A stretch of 64,000 bases of DNA, taken from the NCBI RefSeq assembly GCF_001509405.1, contig NZ_CP011502.1, positions 682,001 through 746,000 on the forward strand, given 5' to 3'. Positions 36,216 to 44,388 of the stretch are shown here, in pieces (position 1 is the stretch's first letter; every line of letters starts with the position of its first letter). Origin of the DNA: Aeromicrobium erythreum (GTDB taxonomy: Bacteria; Actinomycetota; Actinomycetes; Propionibacteriales; Nocardioidaceae). Below the pieces are notes generated by a model. That model was not told the DNA's origin. It saw only the letters and a program-made list of their open reading frames with translations, and did no database searches. The position numbers and the translations under genes were made by a program.

Positions 36216-36918
36216 CGGCGCCGCCGGTCTCCCAGCGGAAGCCCACGCCCCGCACGGTGACGAGCCGCGCCGGTGCGTCGGCGTCCTCGAGCTTCTGGCG
36301 CAGCCGTCCGATCGTCGTGTCGAGGGTCTTCGTGGAGCCGAACCAGTTCTCGTCCCACACCTCGTCCATCACGCGCTCGCGCGTGACGACGCTCCCGCCC
36401 GCGGACTCGACCAGGGCGAGCACGTCGAACTCCTTGACGGTCAGCCCGAGCTCGGTGCCGTCGACCCAGGCGCGGCGCGTGTCACGGTCGACCCGGACGC
36501 CGCCGGCGACCGGGTCGTCGGGGACGGCCGGTGCGGTCCGCGCCGTGCGCCGCAACAGGGCACGCACCCGGGCCAGCAGCTCGGCGAGGGCGAACGGCTT
36601 CGGCAGGTAGTCGTCGGCGCCGACGTCGAGGCCGACGACGCGGTCGAGCTCGCCGCCACGCGCGGTCAGGATCATGACGCCGCCGTCGTAGCCGGACGCC
36701 CGGGCCCGCCGGCAGACCTCGAGCCCGTCGACGTCGGGCAGGCCGAGGTCGAGCAGGACGAGGTCGACGGTCTCGGCGGCGAGCCGCTCGAGGGCCTCGC
36801 CGCCGGTCGCGACACGCTCGACGACGTAGTCCTCGCGCTCCAGGGTGCGCACGAGCGGGGCGGCGATCTGGTCGTCGTCCTCGACGACCAGCAGGGTGGG
36901 CGACATCTCAGGAAGCAT
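36208..36918 (-). CDS. OmpR-family response regulator
   Basis: A 236-aa two-component regulator. The receiver domain has acidic residues in VVEDDDQ, the phospho-acceptor Asp57 in LVLLDLGLPDVDG and Lys in DYLPKPF. The C-terminal winged helix (residues about 135-235; VTRERVMDEVWDENWFGSTKTLDTTIGRLRQKL) binds DNA. Start ATG 36918 has GAGG upstream; ATG 36906 is also possible. It is 14 bases after the Ig-like protein gene, so that surface gene and the two-component pair form one operon. Confidence 0.93.
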   Translation of the reverse strand: MLPEMSPTLLVVEDDDQIAAPLVRTLEREDYVVERVATGGEALERLAAETVDLVLLDLGLPDVDGLEVCRRARASGYDGGVMILTARGGELDRVVGLDVGADDYLPKPFALAELLARVRALLRRTARTAPAVPDDPVAGGVRVDRDTRRAWVDGTELGLTVKEFDVLALVESAGGSVVTRERVMDEVWDENWFGSTKTLDTTIGRLRQKLEDADAPARLVTVRGVGFRWETGGADA

Positions 36919-36932
36919 ACGGTCGGTCCGCC

Positions 36933-38792
36933 TCAGAAGTCTCGGTCGGCGGTGCCGGTCTCGGTGGCCGGCGCGGTGGAGCACTTCTGACCGGTCAGGT
37001 CCGTGGCGCTGGCCGAGGGGCTCCAGACCATCGTGGCCGCGGTGGTCACGGTGCGCAGGCCCGTCCCCGAGCTCACCGCACCGAGCCGGATCGTCACCAC
37101 CGTGCGCGTCGCCGTGCCCACGGTGACGGTGCTGGCCGTGACGGTCCCGTTCCACTGCAGGGTCTTGCCGTTCTTCAGGTAGTCGGCCCGCAGGTTGATG
37201 CTGCCGAGGTTCAGGCCGGGCACGTCGAGCGTGTCGTCCCTCGAGCCGAAGCCGACGGAGGAGACCGCCCCGTCGCGAAGCCGCACCGTGACGGCCCGCG
37301 CCGTCCCGTCCCACCCGGCCACGAGCGACGCGGGGGAGACCTTCTCGCTGTACGTGAGCGTGACGGTGTCGCCGCTGTCGAGCCGGCCCACGGTCCCGCC
37401 GCCGTTGGCGGCCTGCACGTCGAGGGCGCGCACCGGGCTGTTGTCGACGACCCGGCCCGCGACGATGCTCGAGACGGTCGTCGTGCCGCGGGCGTCCAGC
37501 AGCACGGCGCGCAGGTCGATGCTGCCGTCGGCGACCGTCCTCGTGTCGAAGGCGCAGCTGTAGGGCGCGGTCGTGTCGGTGCACACGTCGGTCCAGGTTC
37601 CACTGCCGGCGACGGCGCGCTGGATCCGCACCGACGTCGCGCCGGCGGGGGCGTTGGCGCTCGCGGCGAGCGTGACGGTCCCGGTGAGGTACGTGCCCGG
37701 GTCGGTCATCGACACCGAGGAGACGGTGTTGTCGACGACGCGTCCGGTCACGACCGCGGAGGTGGTCTGCAGGCCGACGCCGTCGGTCGCGACGGCGCGG
37801 ACGGAGTAGGTGCCGTCGGGCAGTGCGGTGGTGTCGAAGCGGCACGACCACGGAGCGGCCGTGACGGTGCACAGCGAGCGCCAGGTGCCGGAGGTCCCCG
37901 CCACGTACTGCAGGTCGACCGTGTCGACGCCCGCTCCGGCGTCCGACGCCGTCGCCGCGAACGTGCGCACACCGCTGAGCGGCGTGCCGGGGTCGACCAT
38001 GGTGACCGTGGGGCGGGTGTTGTCGACGAGCACGTCGGTCTGCACGACGGACGTGTAGGTCGTCACGCCGGCCACGACCGCGGCGCGCAGGTCGTAGGAC
38101 CCGTCGGCGAGGCTCGCGGTGCTCCACTGGCAGGTCGCGACGTTCGAGACCAGCAGGACCCCGGTGCAGGCCGTCGTCCAGCGGCCGGAGCCGGCCGGTG
38201 CGTACTCCAGGCGCGGTGTGCCGAACGGCAGGCCCGCGTTGTAGACGGTCATGGTCGCCGTGACGGTGCCGCTGACGGCGTCGGCGACGGGCGACAGCGC
38301 GATGGCGAAACTGTTGGCCACGTAGGTGCGGACGACGTCGGAGGTCGTGCTGTAGCCGGCGCGGTCGGTGGCGACCGCGCGCAGGTCGTACGGACCGTCG
38401 GGGGTGGTGCCCGTGCGGGTGTCCCACGCGCAGGAGTACGGCGCCGTCGTGTCGGTGCACAGCGTCGTCCAGGTGGCGGCGTCCGCGGCCTGGTACTGCA
38501 CGACCACCTGCGCGACCCCGGACTGTGCGTCGCTCGCGGTCGCGGCGATCGTCGCCGTGCCGCTCACGCTGCCGCCGGTCGGCGGGGTGACGGCCACGGT
38601 GGGCGGCGTCCAGTCCGCCGCGGCGGTCACGGTGCTAACGGAGTTCATCGTGCGGGCCGTGAACGTCGCCGACGAGAAGCCGGTCGCGGAGACCGCGACG
38701 GCGACGAGGACCGCCACGAGACCTACCAGGGGCAGGCGGCGCCGGGCAGGCGCCGGAGCGAGGTGGCGGGCGTTCATCGGCATGTCTCCCAC
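36933..38792 (-). CDS. Exported Ig-like repeat protein with SipW-type signal
   Basis: A 619-aa exported protein. The N-terminus has a hydrophobic segment (about residues 20-40) followed by SSATFTARTMNSVSTVTAA, which matches the start of the TasA-like protein at 39641-40168. Four Ig-like repeats follow (about residues 66-160, 160-248, 249-336, 337-425), each with a Cys pair in the pattern C-x8-11-C (for example CTDTTAPYSC) and three ending in VDN. A distinct C-terminal domain (about 426-619) resembles Ig-like adhesion domains. There is no LPxTG anchor. It is probably a cell-surface or matrix protein. It shares an operon with the regulator and kinase. Confidence 0.82.
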   Translation of the reverse strand: MGDMPMNARHLAPAPARRRLPLVGLVAVLVAVAVSATGFSSATFTARTMNSVSTVTAAADWTPPTVAVTPPTGGSVSGTATIAATASDAQSGVAQVVVQYQAADAATWTTLCTDTTAPYSCAWDTRTGTTPDGPYDLRAVATDRAGYSTTSDVVRTYVANSFAIALSPVADAVSGTVTATMTVYNAGLPFGTPRLEYAPAGSGRWTTACTGVLLVSNVATCQWSTASLADGSYDLRAAVVAGVTTYTSVVQTDVLVDNTRPTVTMVDPGTPLSGVRTFAATASDAGAGVDTVDLQYVAGTSGTWRSLCTVTAAPWSCRFDTTALPDGTYSVRAVATDGVGLQTTSAVVTGRVVDNTVSSVSMTDPGTYLTGTVTLAASANAPAGATSVRIQRAVAGSGTWTDVCTDTTAPYSCAFDTRTVADGSIDLRAVLLDARGTTTVSSIVAGRVVDNSPVRALDVQAANGGGTVGRLDSGDTVTLTYSEKVSPASLVAGWDGTARAVTVRLRDGAVSSVGFGSRDDTLDVPGLNLGSINLRADYLKNGKTLQWNGTVTASTVTVGTATRTVVTIRLGAVSSGTGLRTVTTAATMVWSPSASATDLTGQKCSTAPATETGTADRDF

Positions 38793-38853
38793 GCTACGAA
38801 GAGGGGCTCCACAGGACGGTCACGCGCAGGTCACGCGCGCTCCACGAAGCAGG

Positions 38854-39474
38854 TCAGGGGGTGGCGGGCGCGACGCTCGACGGTGCCAGCACCTGCTCGG
38901 CCCGCGCCCGACGGTCGCGGCCGCGTCGACCCTCGCGGAGGGCCCGGAGGAGCTCCACGGCGCTGGCGAGCGCGACGAGGCCGGCGGGCACGCCGAGGAC
39001 GAGCACGCGCACGTCGCGGTCGGCGAGGGCGACGAGCACCCAGCCGACGTGGGGCACGTGGTGCCGGACGACGGGCTGCGTGGGCGCGGTGAGCGAGAAC
39101 CGCCAGGGGTCGGGCTGCGGGTTCGCATCACCCTGCGTCCGGAGCAGGCGGCCACCGCCCTCCGCGGTGCCGATCTCGATGATGCGGTGCGTCACGAGGT
39201 TGGGGACGCCGCTGTCGGCGGGAGGCTGGTAGGTGATCACGTCGCCGACGGCGAGGTCCGCGACCGGCACGGCCTTCTCGAGGACGATCGAGCCCTTGTC
39301 GATGGTCCCGGTCATGGAGCCACCGGTGATCACGTAGCGCTGGTAGCCCAGGAGGCTCGGCGCGAGGTAGGCCAGACCGGCGAGGGTCGCCACGACCAGG
39401 AGCGCGTTGACCGCCGAGGAGGTGACGCGGCGTGCGGTGCGACGCTCGACGCGGTGCTGCGCTGAGGTGCTCAT
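38854..39474 (-). CDS. sipW: SipW-type signal peptidase I
   Basis: A 206-aa signal peptidase of the ER/SipW type, which uses a Ser-His pair. The Ser is in ITGGSMTGTI (Ser53), and the His in LVTHRIIE (His96) replaces the Lys of ordinary bacterial peptidases; TQGDANPQPDPW is the box E region. There is a membrane helix near the N-terminus (about residues 22-43) and one at the C-terminus. In Bacillus, SipW cleaves TasA and TapA. ATG 39474 is preceded by GGGAG. It is flanked by two proteins that carry the matching signal. Confidence 0.92.
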   Translation of the reverse strand: MSTSAQHRVERRTARRVTSSAVNALLVVATLAGLAYLAPSLLGYQRYVITGGSMTGTIDKGSIVLEKAVPVADLAVGDVITYQPPADSGVPNLVTHRIIEIGTAEGGGRLLRTQGDANPQPDPWRFSLTAPTQPVVRHHVPHVGWVLVALADRDVRVLVLGVPAGLVALASAVELLRALREGRRGRDRRARAEQVLAPSSVAPATP

Positions 39475-39538
39475 GGTGCTCTCCCTGCTGGCGGTGGACG
39501 GGCCGTGGTGGCTGGTGGCGGTGGAGGTGGTTCGAGGA

Positions 39539-39557
39539 GGCGCGCGACGAGCGCGCC
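39539..39557 (-). promoter_or_regulatory. Hairpin in the tasA-sipW gap
   Basis: GGCGCGC / GCGCGCC with the loop GACGA lies upstream of the sipW start on the transcribed strand. It may affect expression between the two genes. Confidence 0.55.
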
Positions 39558-39599
39558 CCCTCGGGCCCGGCGCTGCGGCCCTCCCCGCGTGCCGGGCGA

Positions 39600-39634
39600 C
39601 CCGGACGTGACCCTCCCTCCACGTCACGTCCGGG
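39600..39634 (-). terminator. Hairpin between tasA-like gene and sipW
   Basis: Perfect 12-bp arms CCCGGACGTGAC / GTCACGTCCGGG with an 11-base loop lie 6 bases after the tasA-like stop on the minus strand. It is probably a terminator or attenuator that lets the structural protein be made in excess of the peptidase. Confidence 0.75.
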
Positions 39635-39640
39635 CTGGTC

Positions 39641-40168
39641 TCACTGGTTGGTGGTGGTGGCGGCGAGCTGCGTGGAGTCCCAGCTGTAGGCGGCCGAGGC
39701 GGTCTTGCCCTGCTGCGTGTTGTCCGCCGTGTCGGCGAGGCGCACCGAGAAGGTGTAGGAGCTGGCGACGCCGGGGTCGACGGTGCCGAGCGGGTTCTTC
39801 TGGCCGTCGGTCAGGCCGCCGAAGTTGCCGTCGTAGACCTTCGTGCCCGTCGTGGTGTTGGTGATGGTGAGCGAGAGCGCGTTGTCGGCGAAGCCGTTCG
39901 TCGAGGACGTCTCGGTCAGGCTGAACGAGGCCGGCAGCGAACCGGTGTTCGTGATGGTGAGGCTGCCGTTGACGACGTCGCCGGGCTTGATGTTCGACAG
40001 CGAGAAGACCGCCGCGTTGTTCTTGGAGTTCGTGTGCGTCAGGGTGCCCGACGTCACCGAGCTGATCGTGTTCGCCGTGCTGGAGGTGAACGTCGCGCCC
40101 GAGCCGATGGCGACGGCGCCGGCGGCGAGCAGGGTGGCGAGGGGGAGGAGGACCTTCTTGGTGTTCAT
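39641..40168 (-). CDS. TasA/camelysin-like secreted protein
   Basis: A 175-aa exported protein with a hydrophobic signal at about residues 6-22 and then SGATFTSSTANTISSVTSGTL, the SipW-dependent-type N-terminus. The mature part has VFSLSNIKPGDVVNGSLTITNTGSLPASFSLTET, the beta-rich core of the CalY/TasA family, and ends in a short Thr-rich tail. In Bacillus these form biofilm fibres or act as peptidases; here fibre formation is inferred from family. The gene is next to the SipW peptidase. Start ATG 40168 has AGGAAGCC at a fair distance. Confidence 0.9.
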   Translation of the reverse strand: MNTKKVLLPLATLLAAGAVAIGSGATFTSSTANTISSVTSGTLTHTNSKNNAAVFSLSNIKPGDVVNGSLTITNTGSLPASFSLTETSSTNGFADNALSLTITNTTTGTKVYDGNFGGLTDGQKNPLGTVDPGVASSYTFSVRLADTADNTQQGKTASAAYSWDSTQLAATTTNQ

Positions 40169-40289
40169 GGTGTGGCTTCCTGTGCGGTGCTGCGTGGTCG
40201 AGGTGATGTCGACGACGCTACGGAGCCGAGATCCACAGAAGTCCCCCACGAGATCCCCACGCACTCCACGTCTGGGAACCGGTCGGCGG

Positions 40290-41462
40290 CTACCCCGCGG
40301 GAAGCTCGAACCACACCGCCGCGCCACCGGCCGGGGAGTCCTCCGCCCCGACCCGGCCGCCGTGGGCCTGCACGAGCCGACGCGTCGTCGCCAGGCCGAT
40401 GCCGTGGCTGTCGGGGTCGTCGCCGCGGTCGTACAGGTCGAAGACCTCCCGTCGCCGCTCGGGCTCGATGCCCCGGCCGTTGTCGGCCACCGTCACCCGC
40501 CAGGCGTCGCCGTGGCGGTGCGCGGTCACGCTCACCTGTGCCGGGACGCCGGGGCGCGTGAACTTCAGCGCGTTCGTGAGCAGGTTCAGCACGACGGAGT
40601 ACAGCATGTCCGCGTCGGCGCGGACCGTCGGCAGCATCCCGACCGTCACCGTCGCGCCACCCTGGCGCACCACGGGCTCGAGGTCGGTCAGGGCGAGGGT
40701 GAAGACGTGCTCCAGCGGGGTGTCGACGAGGGAGAGGCGTCCGCCGCGCACGGCGAACTCGAGCATCTCCTCGATCATCCGGTTCATGCGACGGCCGGCG
40801 TCGGAGACCGCCCGCACGACCGTGCCGAGGTCCCCGCGGGTGGCGACGACCGGCTCGGTCTCCAGAAGCTCCACGTTGGCGAGGATCGCGGTGAGCGGGC
40901 TGCGCAGGTCGTGGCTCACCTGCCCGGCGAAGAGCGCCAGGTGGTGGTTGGCGCGCTCGAGCTCCCGGGTGCGCAGCCTCAGCTCCAGCACGTCCATGAC
41001 CTGCTCGGCCACGGTGCGCAGCGACGTCTCCTGCTCCGGGGTGAGCTCGCGCGCGGACTCGTCGAACAGGCACAGCCGTCCGAGGTGCACGCCGTCGGGC
41101 GTCACCAGCGGGGCCGACGCGTAGAACCGAACGGCTCCGATGACGCCCGTGACGAACGGGTTGGTCCGGAAGCGCTCGTCCACGGTGGCGTCCGGCACCA
41201 CGACGGCGTCGCGCTCGGCCATCACCGCCGCGCACATCGAGTCCGACCGCGAGCACACCGACGGTGCGATCCCCGCCGTGGCGACGATCTGGTGCTGCTG
41301 GTCACGCGTGATGATGTTGATGGCCGCGCTGGGCACGTCGCAGGCCTGCGCCGCGAGGTCGACGAGCGCCTGCAGGTCGCGACCGACCGGCTCGGTGAGC
41401 ACCGCGTAGCGCGCGAGCTCCTGCTCCTGCTGGTCGGTGGTGCCTCCGACGACCTCGATCAC
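40290..41462 (-). CDS. GAF-domain sensor histidine kinase
   Basis: A 390-aa soluble kinase. A GAF domain occupies about residues 20-155 (PSAAINIITRDQQHQIVATAG, then CSRSDSMCAAVMAERD). The H-box QVSHDLRSPLTAILANVELLE is near residue 195. The ATP-binding domain is complete: N-box NLLTNALKF, G1 DNGRGIE and G2 GIGLAT. GTG 41462 is preceded by GAGGAGG at ideal distance. No response regulator is next to it; it could phosphorylate the regulator at 36208-36918. It is upstream of the tasA-like gene on the same strand, 121 bases away. Confidence 0.9.
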   Translation of the reverse strand: MIEVVGGTTDQQEQELARYAVLTEPVGRDLQALVDLAAQACDVPSAAINIITRDQQHQIVATAGIAPSVCSRSDSMCAAVMAERDAVVVPDATVDERFRTNPFVTGVIGAVRFYASAPLVTPDGVHLGRLCLFDESARELTPEQETSLRTVAEQVMDVLELRLRTRELERANHHLALFAGQVSHDLRSPLTAILANVELLETEPVVATRGDLGTVVRAVSDAGRRMNRMIEEMLEFAVRGGRLSLVDTPLEHVFTLALTDLEPVVRQGGATVTVGMLPTVRADADMLYSVVLNLLTNALKFTRPGVPAQVSVTAHRHGDAWRVTVADNGRGIEPERRREVFDLYDRGDDPDSHGIGLATTRRLVQAHGGRVGAEDSPAGGAAVWFELPAG

Positions 41463-41591
41463 GTGTCCTCCTCGCCGTACGTCACGACGCCGCTGCGTGT
41501 GACGGGGGTCTCGTCGAGCATGCCAGGATGCCCCCGCGGGAGACCATCCGTCACCTCGCGTACCCCTTCGAGCGGCAGGTACGCTCCAAAC

Positions 41592-42410
41592 ATGAACCTT
41601 CGCCTCAAGAAGACCACCGCGGCGCTGGCCCTCGTGCTGGCCGCCGGCACCACCCTCGCCGCGTGCGGCGGTGACGACTCCTCCCAGGCGAAGGGCGACT
41701 CGTCCTCCGTCGGCGAGAAGGCGTCGACCACGCTCACGAAGGACAACTTCTTCACCGAGGTCTCCCAGGCCCAGCAGGACGCCAAGACCAGCCACGTCGA
41801 GATGGACTTCGGCGTCAGCGGCCAGGAGATCAAGGCCAGCGGCGACGTCGCGGTCGCGAAGGACGTCGCCGACACGAAGATGGCGATGAAGATGTCCGCC
41901 GGCGCGCAGGGCGACATCGAGATGCGTCTCGTCGACGGCGTGTTCTACATGAACATGGGCCCGATGACGCAGAACAAGTTCGCGAAGATCGACCTCAACG
42001 ACACGAGCAACCCGATCGGCAAGCAGTTCAGCGGCCTGCTGGACAGCGTCGACCCCTCCAAGCAGATCGAGCAGCTGCAGGGCTCGATCACGAGCTTCGA
42101 GCAGAAGGGCGCGGCCAAGCAGATCGACGGCGTCGAGGCCAAGCCGTACGTCGTCGGCGTCGACTCCCAGAAGATCGTCTCCCAGCTGGGCGCGGCCGGC
42201 GCGGGCGCGTCGTCGCAGCTGCCGAAGGAGATCGTCTACACGATGTGGATCGGCCCCGACAACCTCCCGCGTCGCATCACGCTGGACCTCGCGGGCACGG
42301 CGATGACGATGGACTACAGCAAGTGGGGCGAGGACGTCTCCATCGAGGCGCCCGCCCAGGACCAGATCTCCGACGTCGACCTCGGCCAGATGGGCGCAGG
42401 CTCCCTGTAG
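41592..42410 (+). CDS. LprG/LppX-like lipoprotein
   Basis: A 272-aa lipoprotein with a signal peptide and lipobox (TLAACGG). Mature sequence has TSHVEMDFGVSGQEIKASGDVAV and YTMWIGPDNLPRRITLDL, consistent with the LppX/LprAFG-type fold that holds a hydrophobic pocket and handles lipids in mycobacteria. The match is from motif and fold, not family membership seen in full. It is a single gene followed by a terminator. A role in lipid transport would fit the mce genes nearby, but it is inference. Confidence 0.75.
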   Translation: MNLRLKKTTAALALVLAAGTTLAACGGDDSSQAKGDSSSVGEKASTTLTKDNFFTEVSQAQQDAKTSHVEMDFGVSGQEIKASGDVAVAKDVADTKMAMKMSAGAQGDIEMRLVDGVFYMNMGPMTQNKFAKIDLNDTSNPIGKQFSGLLDSVDPSKQIEQLQGSITSFEQKGAAKQIDGVEAKPYVVGVDSQKIVSQLGAAGAGASSQLPKEIVYTMWIGPDNLPRRITLDLAGTAMTMDYSKWGEDVSIEAPAQDQISDVDLGQMGAGSL

Positions 42411-42429
42411 GTCCCTGCACGCCCTCGCC

Positions 42430-42467
42430 GAGCCCCCGTCGCACCGGATTTGGTGCTGCGGGGGCTC
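42430..42467 (+). terminator. Terminator of the lipoprotein gene
   Basis: GAGCCCCCG / CGGGGGCTC arms enclose a loop that itself pairs GCACC/GGTGC. The -35 box of the rplJ promoter lies inside the loop region, so termination and the next start overlap. Confidence 0.85.
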
Positions 42468-42478
42468 GTGCGTAGACT
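42450..42478 (+). promoter_or_regulatory. rplJ promoter
   Basis: TTGGTG (42450-42455) and TAGACT (42473-42478) are exactly 17 bases apart, a strong sigma70-type promoter. It starts inside the preceding terminator. Transcription would begin near 42485, giving a 155-base leader. Confidence 0.75.
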
Positions 42479-42479
42479 G

Positions 42480-42635
42480 GTGCAGCCGAAGACCGCTGGT
42501 CGGGTCCCACCTGGGTCCCGTGAAGTGCCTCGAACGAGGCGGCCCGCGCAGGTGTCCTCATGGTGGTGGGTTCCCAGAGCCTCCCGACGTGCGCATCCCT
42601 GCATGGCGTCGGTCGTAGGCAACGACCACCTGAAG
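42480..42635 (+). promoter_or_regulatory. L10 leader of rplJ-rplL
   Basis: The leader carries GCCGAAGACCGCTGG near its start and GGCCCGCGCAGGTG near 42541-42554, typical of the actinobacterial L10 leader bound by the L10(L7/L12) complex for autogenous control. The identity rests on these blocks and position. Confidence 0.7.
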
Positions 42636-42642
42636 GAGACCC

Positions 42643-43248
42643 ATGGCAAACGCGGAGAAGGTCGCCGCCGTCGCCGAGCTCGCGCAGAGCCTGCGCGAGT
42701 CGGACGGCATCGTCCTCACCGAGTACCGCGGTCTCACCGTGAAGCAGCTGCAGGAACTGCGGCGCTCGCTCGGTGAGGGTGCGAGCTATGCCGTCGCCAA
42801 GAACACGCTGACCAAGATCGCGGCCCGCGAGGCCGGGGTCGAGCTGTCCGAGGACCTGCTGACGGGTCCGACCGCCATCGCCTTCATCAAGGGCGATGTC
42901 GTCGAGGCGGCGAAGGGTCTGCGTGACTTCGCGAAGGCCAACACCACCCTCGTCATCAAGGGAGGCTTCCTCGACGGGAAGGCTCTCGACGCCGACGAGG
43001 TCAAGAAGCTGGCGGACCTCGAGTCGCGCGAGGTCCTCCTCGCCAAGCTCGCGGGCGCGATGAAGGGCAGCCTTCAGAACGCCGTGTCGCTCTTCAACGC
43101 CCCCCTCGCCCAGACGGCCCGCCTCGTGGCGGCCCTCGAGGCGAAGAAGGCCGAGGAGGCGCCTGCCGCCGACACTGCCGACGAGGCCCCCGCGGCCGAG
43201 ACGGCGCCCGAGGTCGAGGCTTCCGCCGAGACCGACTCCGAGGGCTGA
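42643..43248 (+). CDS. rplJ: Ribosomal protein uL10
   Basis: A 201-aa L10 that anchors L7/L12 dimers to the large subunit. [40 protein letters not shown] is the conserved start. A Glu/Ala-rich tail of about 35 residues extends past the L12-binding helix, common in actinobacteria. AAGGAG precedes the ATG. It is 57 bases upstream of rplL. Confidence 0.98.
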   Translation: MANAEKVAAVAELAQSLRESDGIVLTEYRGLTVKQLQELRRSLGEGASYAVAKNTLTKIAAREAGVELSEDLLTGPTAIAFIKGDVVEAAKGLRDFAKANTTLVIKGGFLDGKALDADEVKKLADLESREVLLAKLAGAMKGSLQNAVSLFNAPLAQTARLVAALEAKKAEEAPAADTADEAPAAETAPEVEASAETDSEG

Positions 43249-43266
43249 ACGCCCGATTCACATCGG

Positions 43267-43281
43267 GACCCCCTCGGGGTC
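43267..43281 (+). promoter_or_regulatory. Small hairpin between rplJ and rplL
   Basis: GACCCC / GGGGTC with loop CTC lies in the rplJ-rplL gap. It could partly attenuate or process the transcript; the gap also holds the AAAGGA ribosome binding site of rplL. Confidence 0.5.
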
Positions 43282-43304
43282 TCACCAACGAAAGGACGCC
43301 AATC

Positions 43305-43697
43305 ATGGCGAAGCTCAGCACCGACGAGCTGCTCGACGCATTCAAGGAACTGACCCTCATCGAGCTCTCCGAGTTCGTGAAGGCCTTCGAGGAGACCTTC
43401 GAGGTCACCGCTGCTGCCCCCGTGGCCGTGGCTGCTGCGGGCGCCCCCGCGGCCGGCGGCGGCGCCGCCGAGGAGGCTGCGGAGCAGGACGAGTTCGACG
43501 TCGTCCTCGAGTCGGCCGGCGACAAGAAGATCCAGGTCATCAAGGAGGTGCGCGGTCTCACGAGCCTCGGCCTGAAGGAGGCCAAGGACCTCGTCGAGGG
43601 CGCTCCGAAGCCCGTCCTGGAGAAGGTCAACAAGGAGACCGCCGACAAGGCCAAGGAGGCCCTCGAGGCCGCCGGCGCCACGGTCACGCTCAAGTGA
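43305..43697 (+). CDS. rplL: Ribosomal protein bL12
   Basis: L7/L12 (130 aa) recruits translational GTPases. The N-terminal dimer domain is [30 protein letters not shown], then an Ala/Gly-rich hinge, and the C-terminal domain has [35 protein letters not shown]. Standard length. It ends the rplJ-rplL operon; rpoB, which usually follows, is displaced by about 12.4 kb of mce genes. Confidence 0.98.
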   Translation: MAKLSTDELLDAFKELTLIELSEFVKAFEETFEVTAAAPVAVAAAGAPAAGGGAAEEAAEQDEFDVVLESAGDKKIQVIKEVRGLTSLGLKEAKDLVEGAPKPVLEKVNKETADKAKEALEAAGATVTLK

Positions 43698-43736
43698 TCT
43701 GAGGCTGTCAGCCTGACGTCCGCAGTGACGTCGACG

Positions 43737-43779
43737 AGGACCCCCGTCGCCCCGGGACACCGGGTGCGGCGGGGGTCCT
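43737..43779 (+). terminator. Terminator after rplL
   Basis: Arms AGGACCCCCG / CGGGGGTCCT with an inner C/G-rich partial stem lie 40 bases after the rplL stop; TT follows. Confidence 0.85.
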
Positions 43780-43824
43780 TCGCGTCCTGCCGGTAGAGCC
43801 GCTCGTCCCGAGCGTCCCTGTGTC

Positions 43825-43975
43825 GTCGGCACGCGGACGCAGAACGCTGCTCGAGATCCACAGCACCGCAGACGCACGACCCTGCATTCGTGCGTACCAG
43901 GGCGAACCTCTCTGCGTCCGCGCCGGGATACCGCAGCGGACGCAGCATCCCTGGGGTCCCAGCGCACGGACGCGG
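43825..43975. repeat. Dispersed repeat, copy 3 (diverged)
   Basis: On the minus strand the sequence at about 43850-43950 aligns with the core of copies 1 and 2 with many changes: spaced TGCGTC / GACGCAG motifs, a central ATCCCG, then CGCACGAATGCAG and TGCGTC. It lies in the 691-base gap between rplL and the mce ATPase, in which no gene is seen. Confidence 0.55.
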
Positions 43976-44216
43976 AACCTCGTGCTCGACGCGACCCCGG
44001 TCCGAGATCACGTGCACCGCGGCTCGCTCCCACCTCCACACGAACCCACACCGCTGCGGGAGCGGACCGCCGACGACCGCACCCCGCGGACCCACCGGTC
44101 ACGGGTCGAAAGTCCCTGCGCCGGCCTCGACGACGGCCGGGTAGCAGCCCCGTGACGGCGCGGGCGACGAGTCATGACGGTGCCGTCCACGTGACGGATG
44201 CCACCTTTGTCACCCC

Positions 44217-44278
44217 GAGTTGCATGAGGTACGGTCGCTGAGACCTGCGACACGTTACTGACGAGTCAACTCATGAGG
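44217..44278. promoter_or_regulatory. Repeats upstream of the mce operon
   Basis: GAGTTG (44217-44222) and CAACTC (about 44267-44272) form an inverted pair, CATGAGG is repeated at 44223 and 44272, and TGAC-GA-GTCA is a small palindrome at about 44259-44268. They lie 40-95 bases before a TACAAT box and could bind a regulator of the mce operon. Confidence 0.5.
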
Positions 44279-44310
44279 GAGTTCTCGTAACCGGCGTCGC
44301 ACAGTGTCGT

Positions 44311-44316
44311 TACAAT
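44311..44316 (+). promoter_or_regulatory. Likely -10 box of the mce operon
   Basis: TACAAT is a near-consensus -10 hexamer, 72 bases before the first mce start. No good -35 box is seen at 16-18 bases upstream. Confidence 0.5.
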
Positions 44317-44388
44317 AGGTGGTCCGGGTCACATCGACCCGGACCCCGTGGTGAGTGTCCGGGTCGCGCTGGAGTGGAGGAGGGGTCC

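Noticed and set aside
41477..41560. Possible hairpin regulator upstream of the lipoprotein gene
   Set aside because: GGTCTC/GAGACC pairing is imperfect and spans a long loop; not convincing as a terminator or riboswitch.
43780..44388. Possible small genes between rplL and the mce ATPase
   Set aside because: Short frames lack ribosome binding sites and overlap the diverged repeat.
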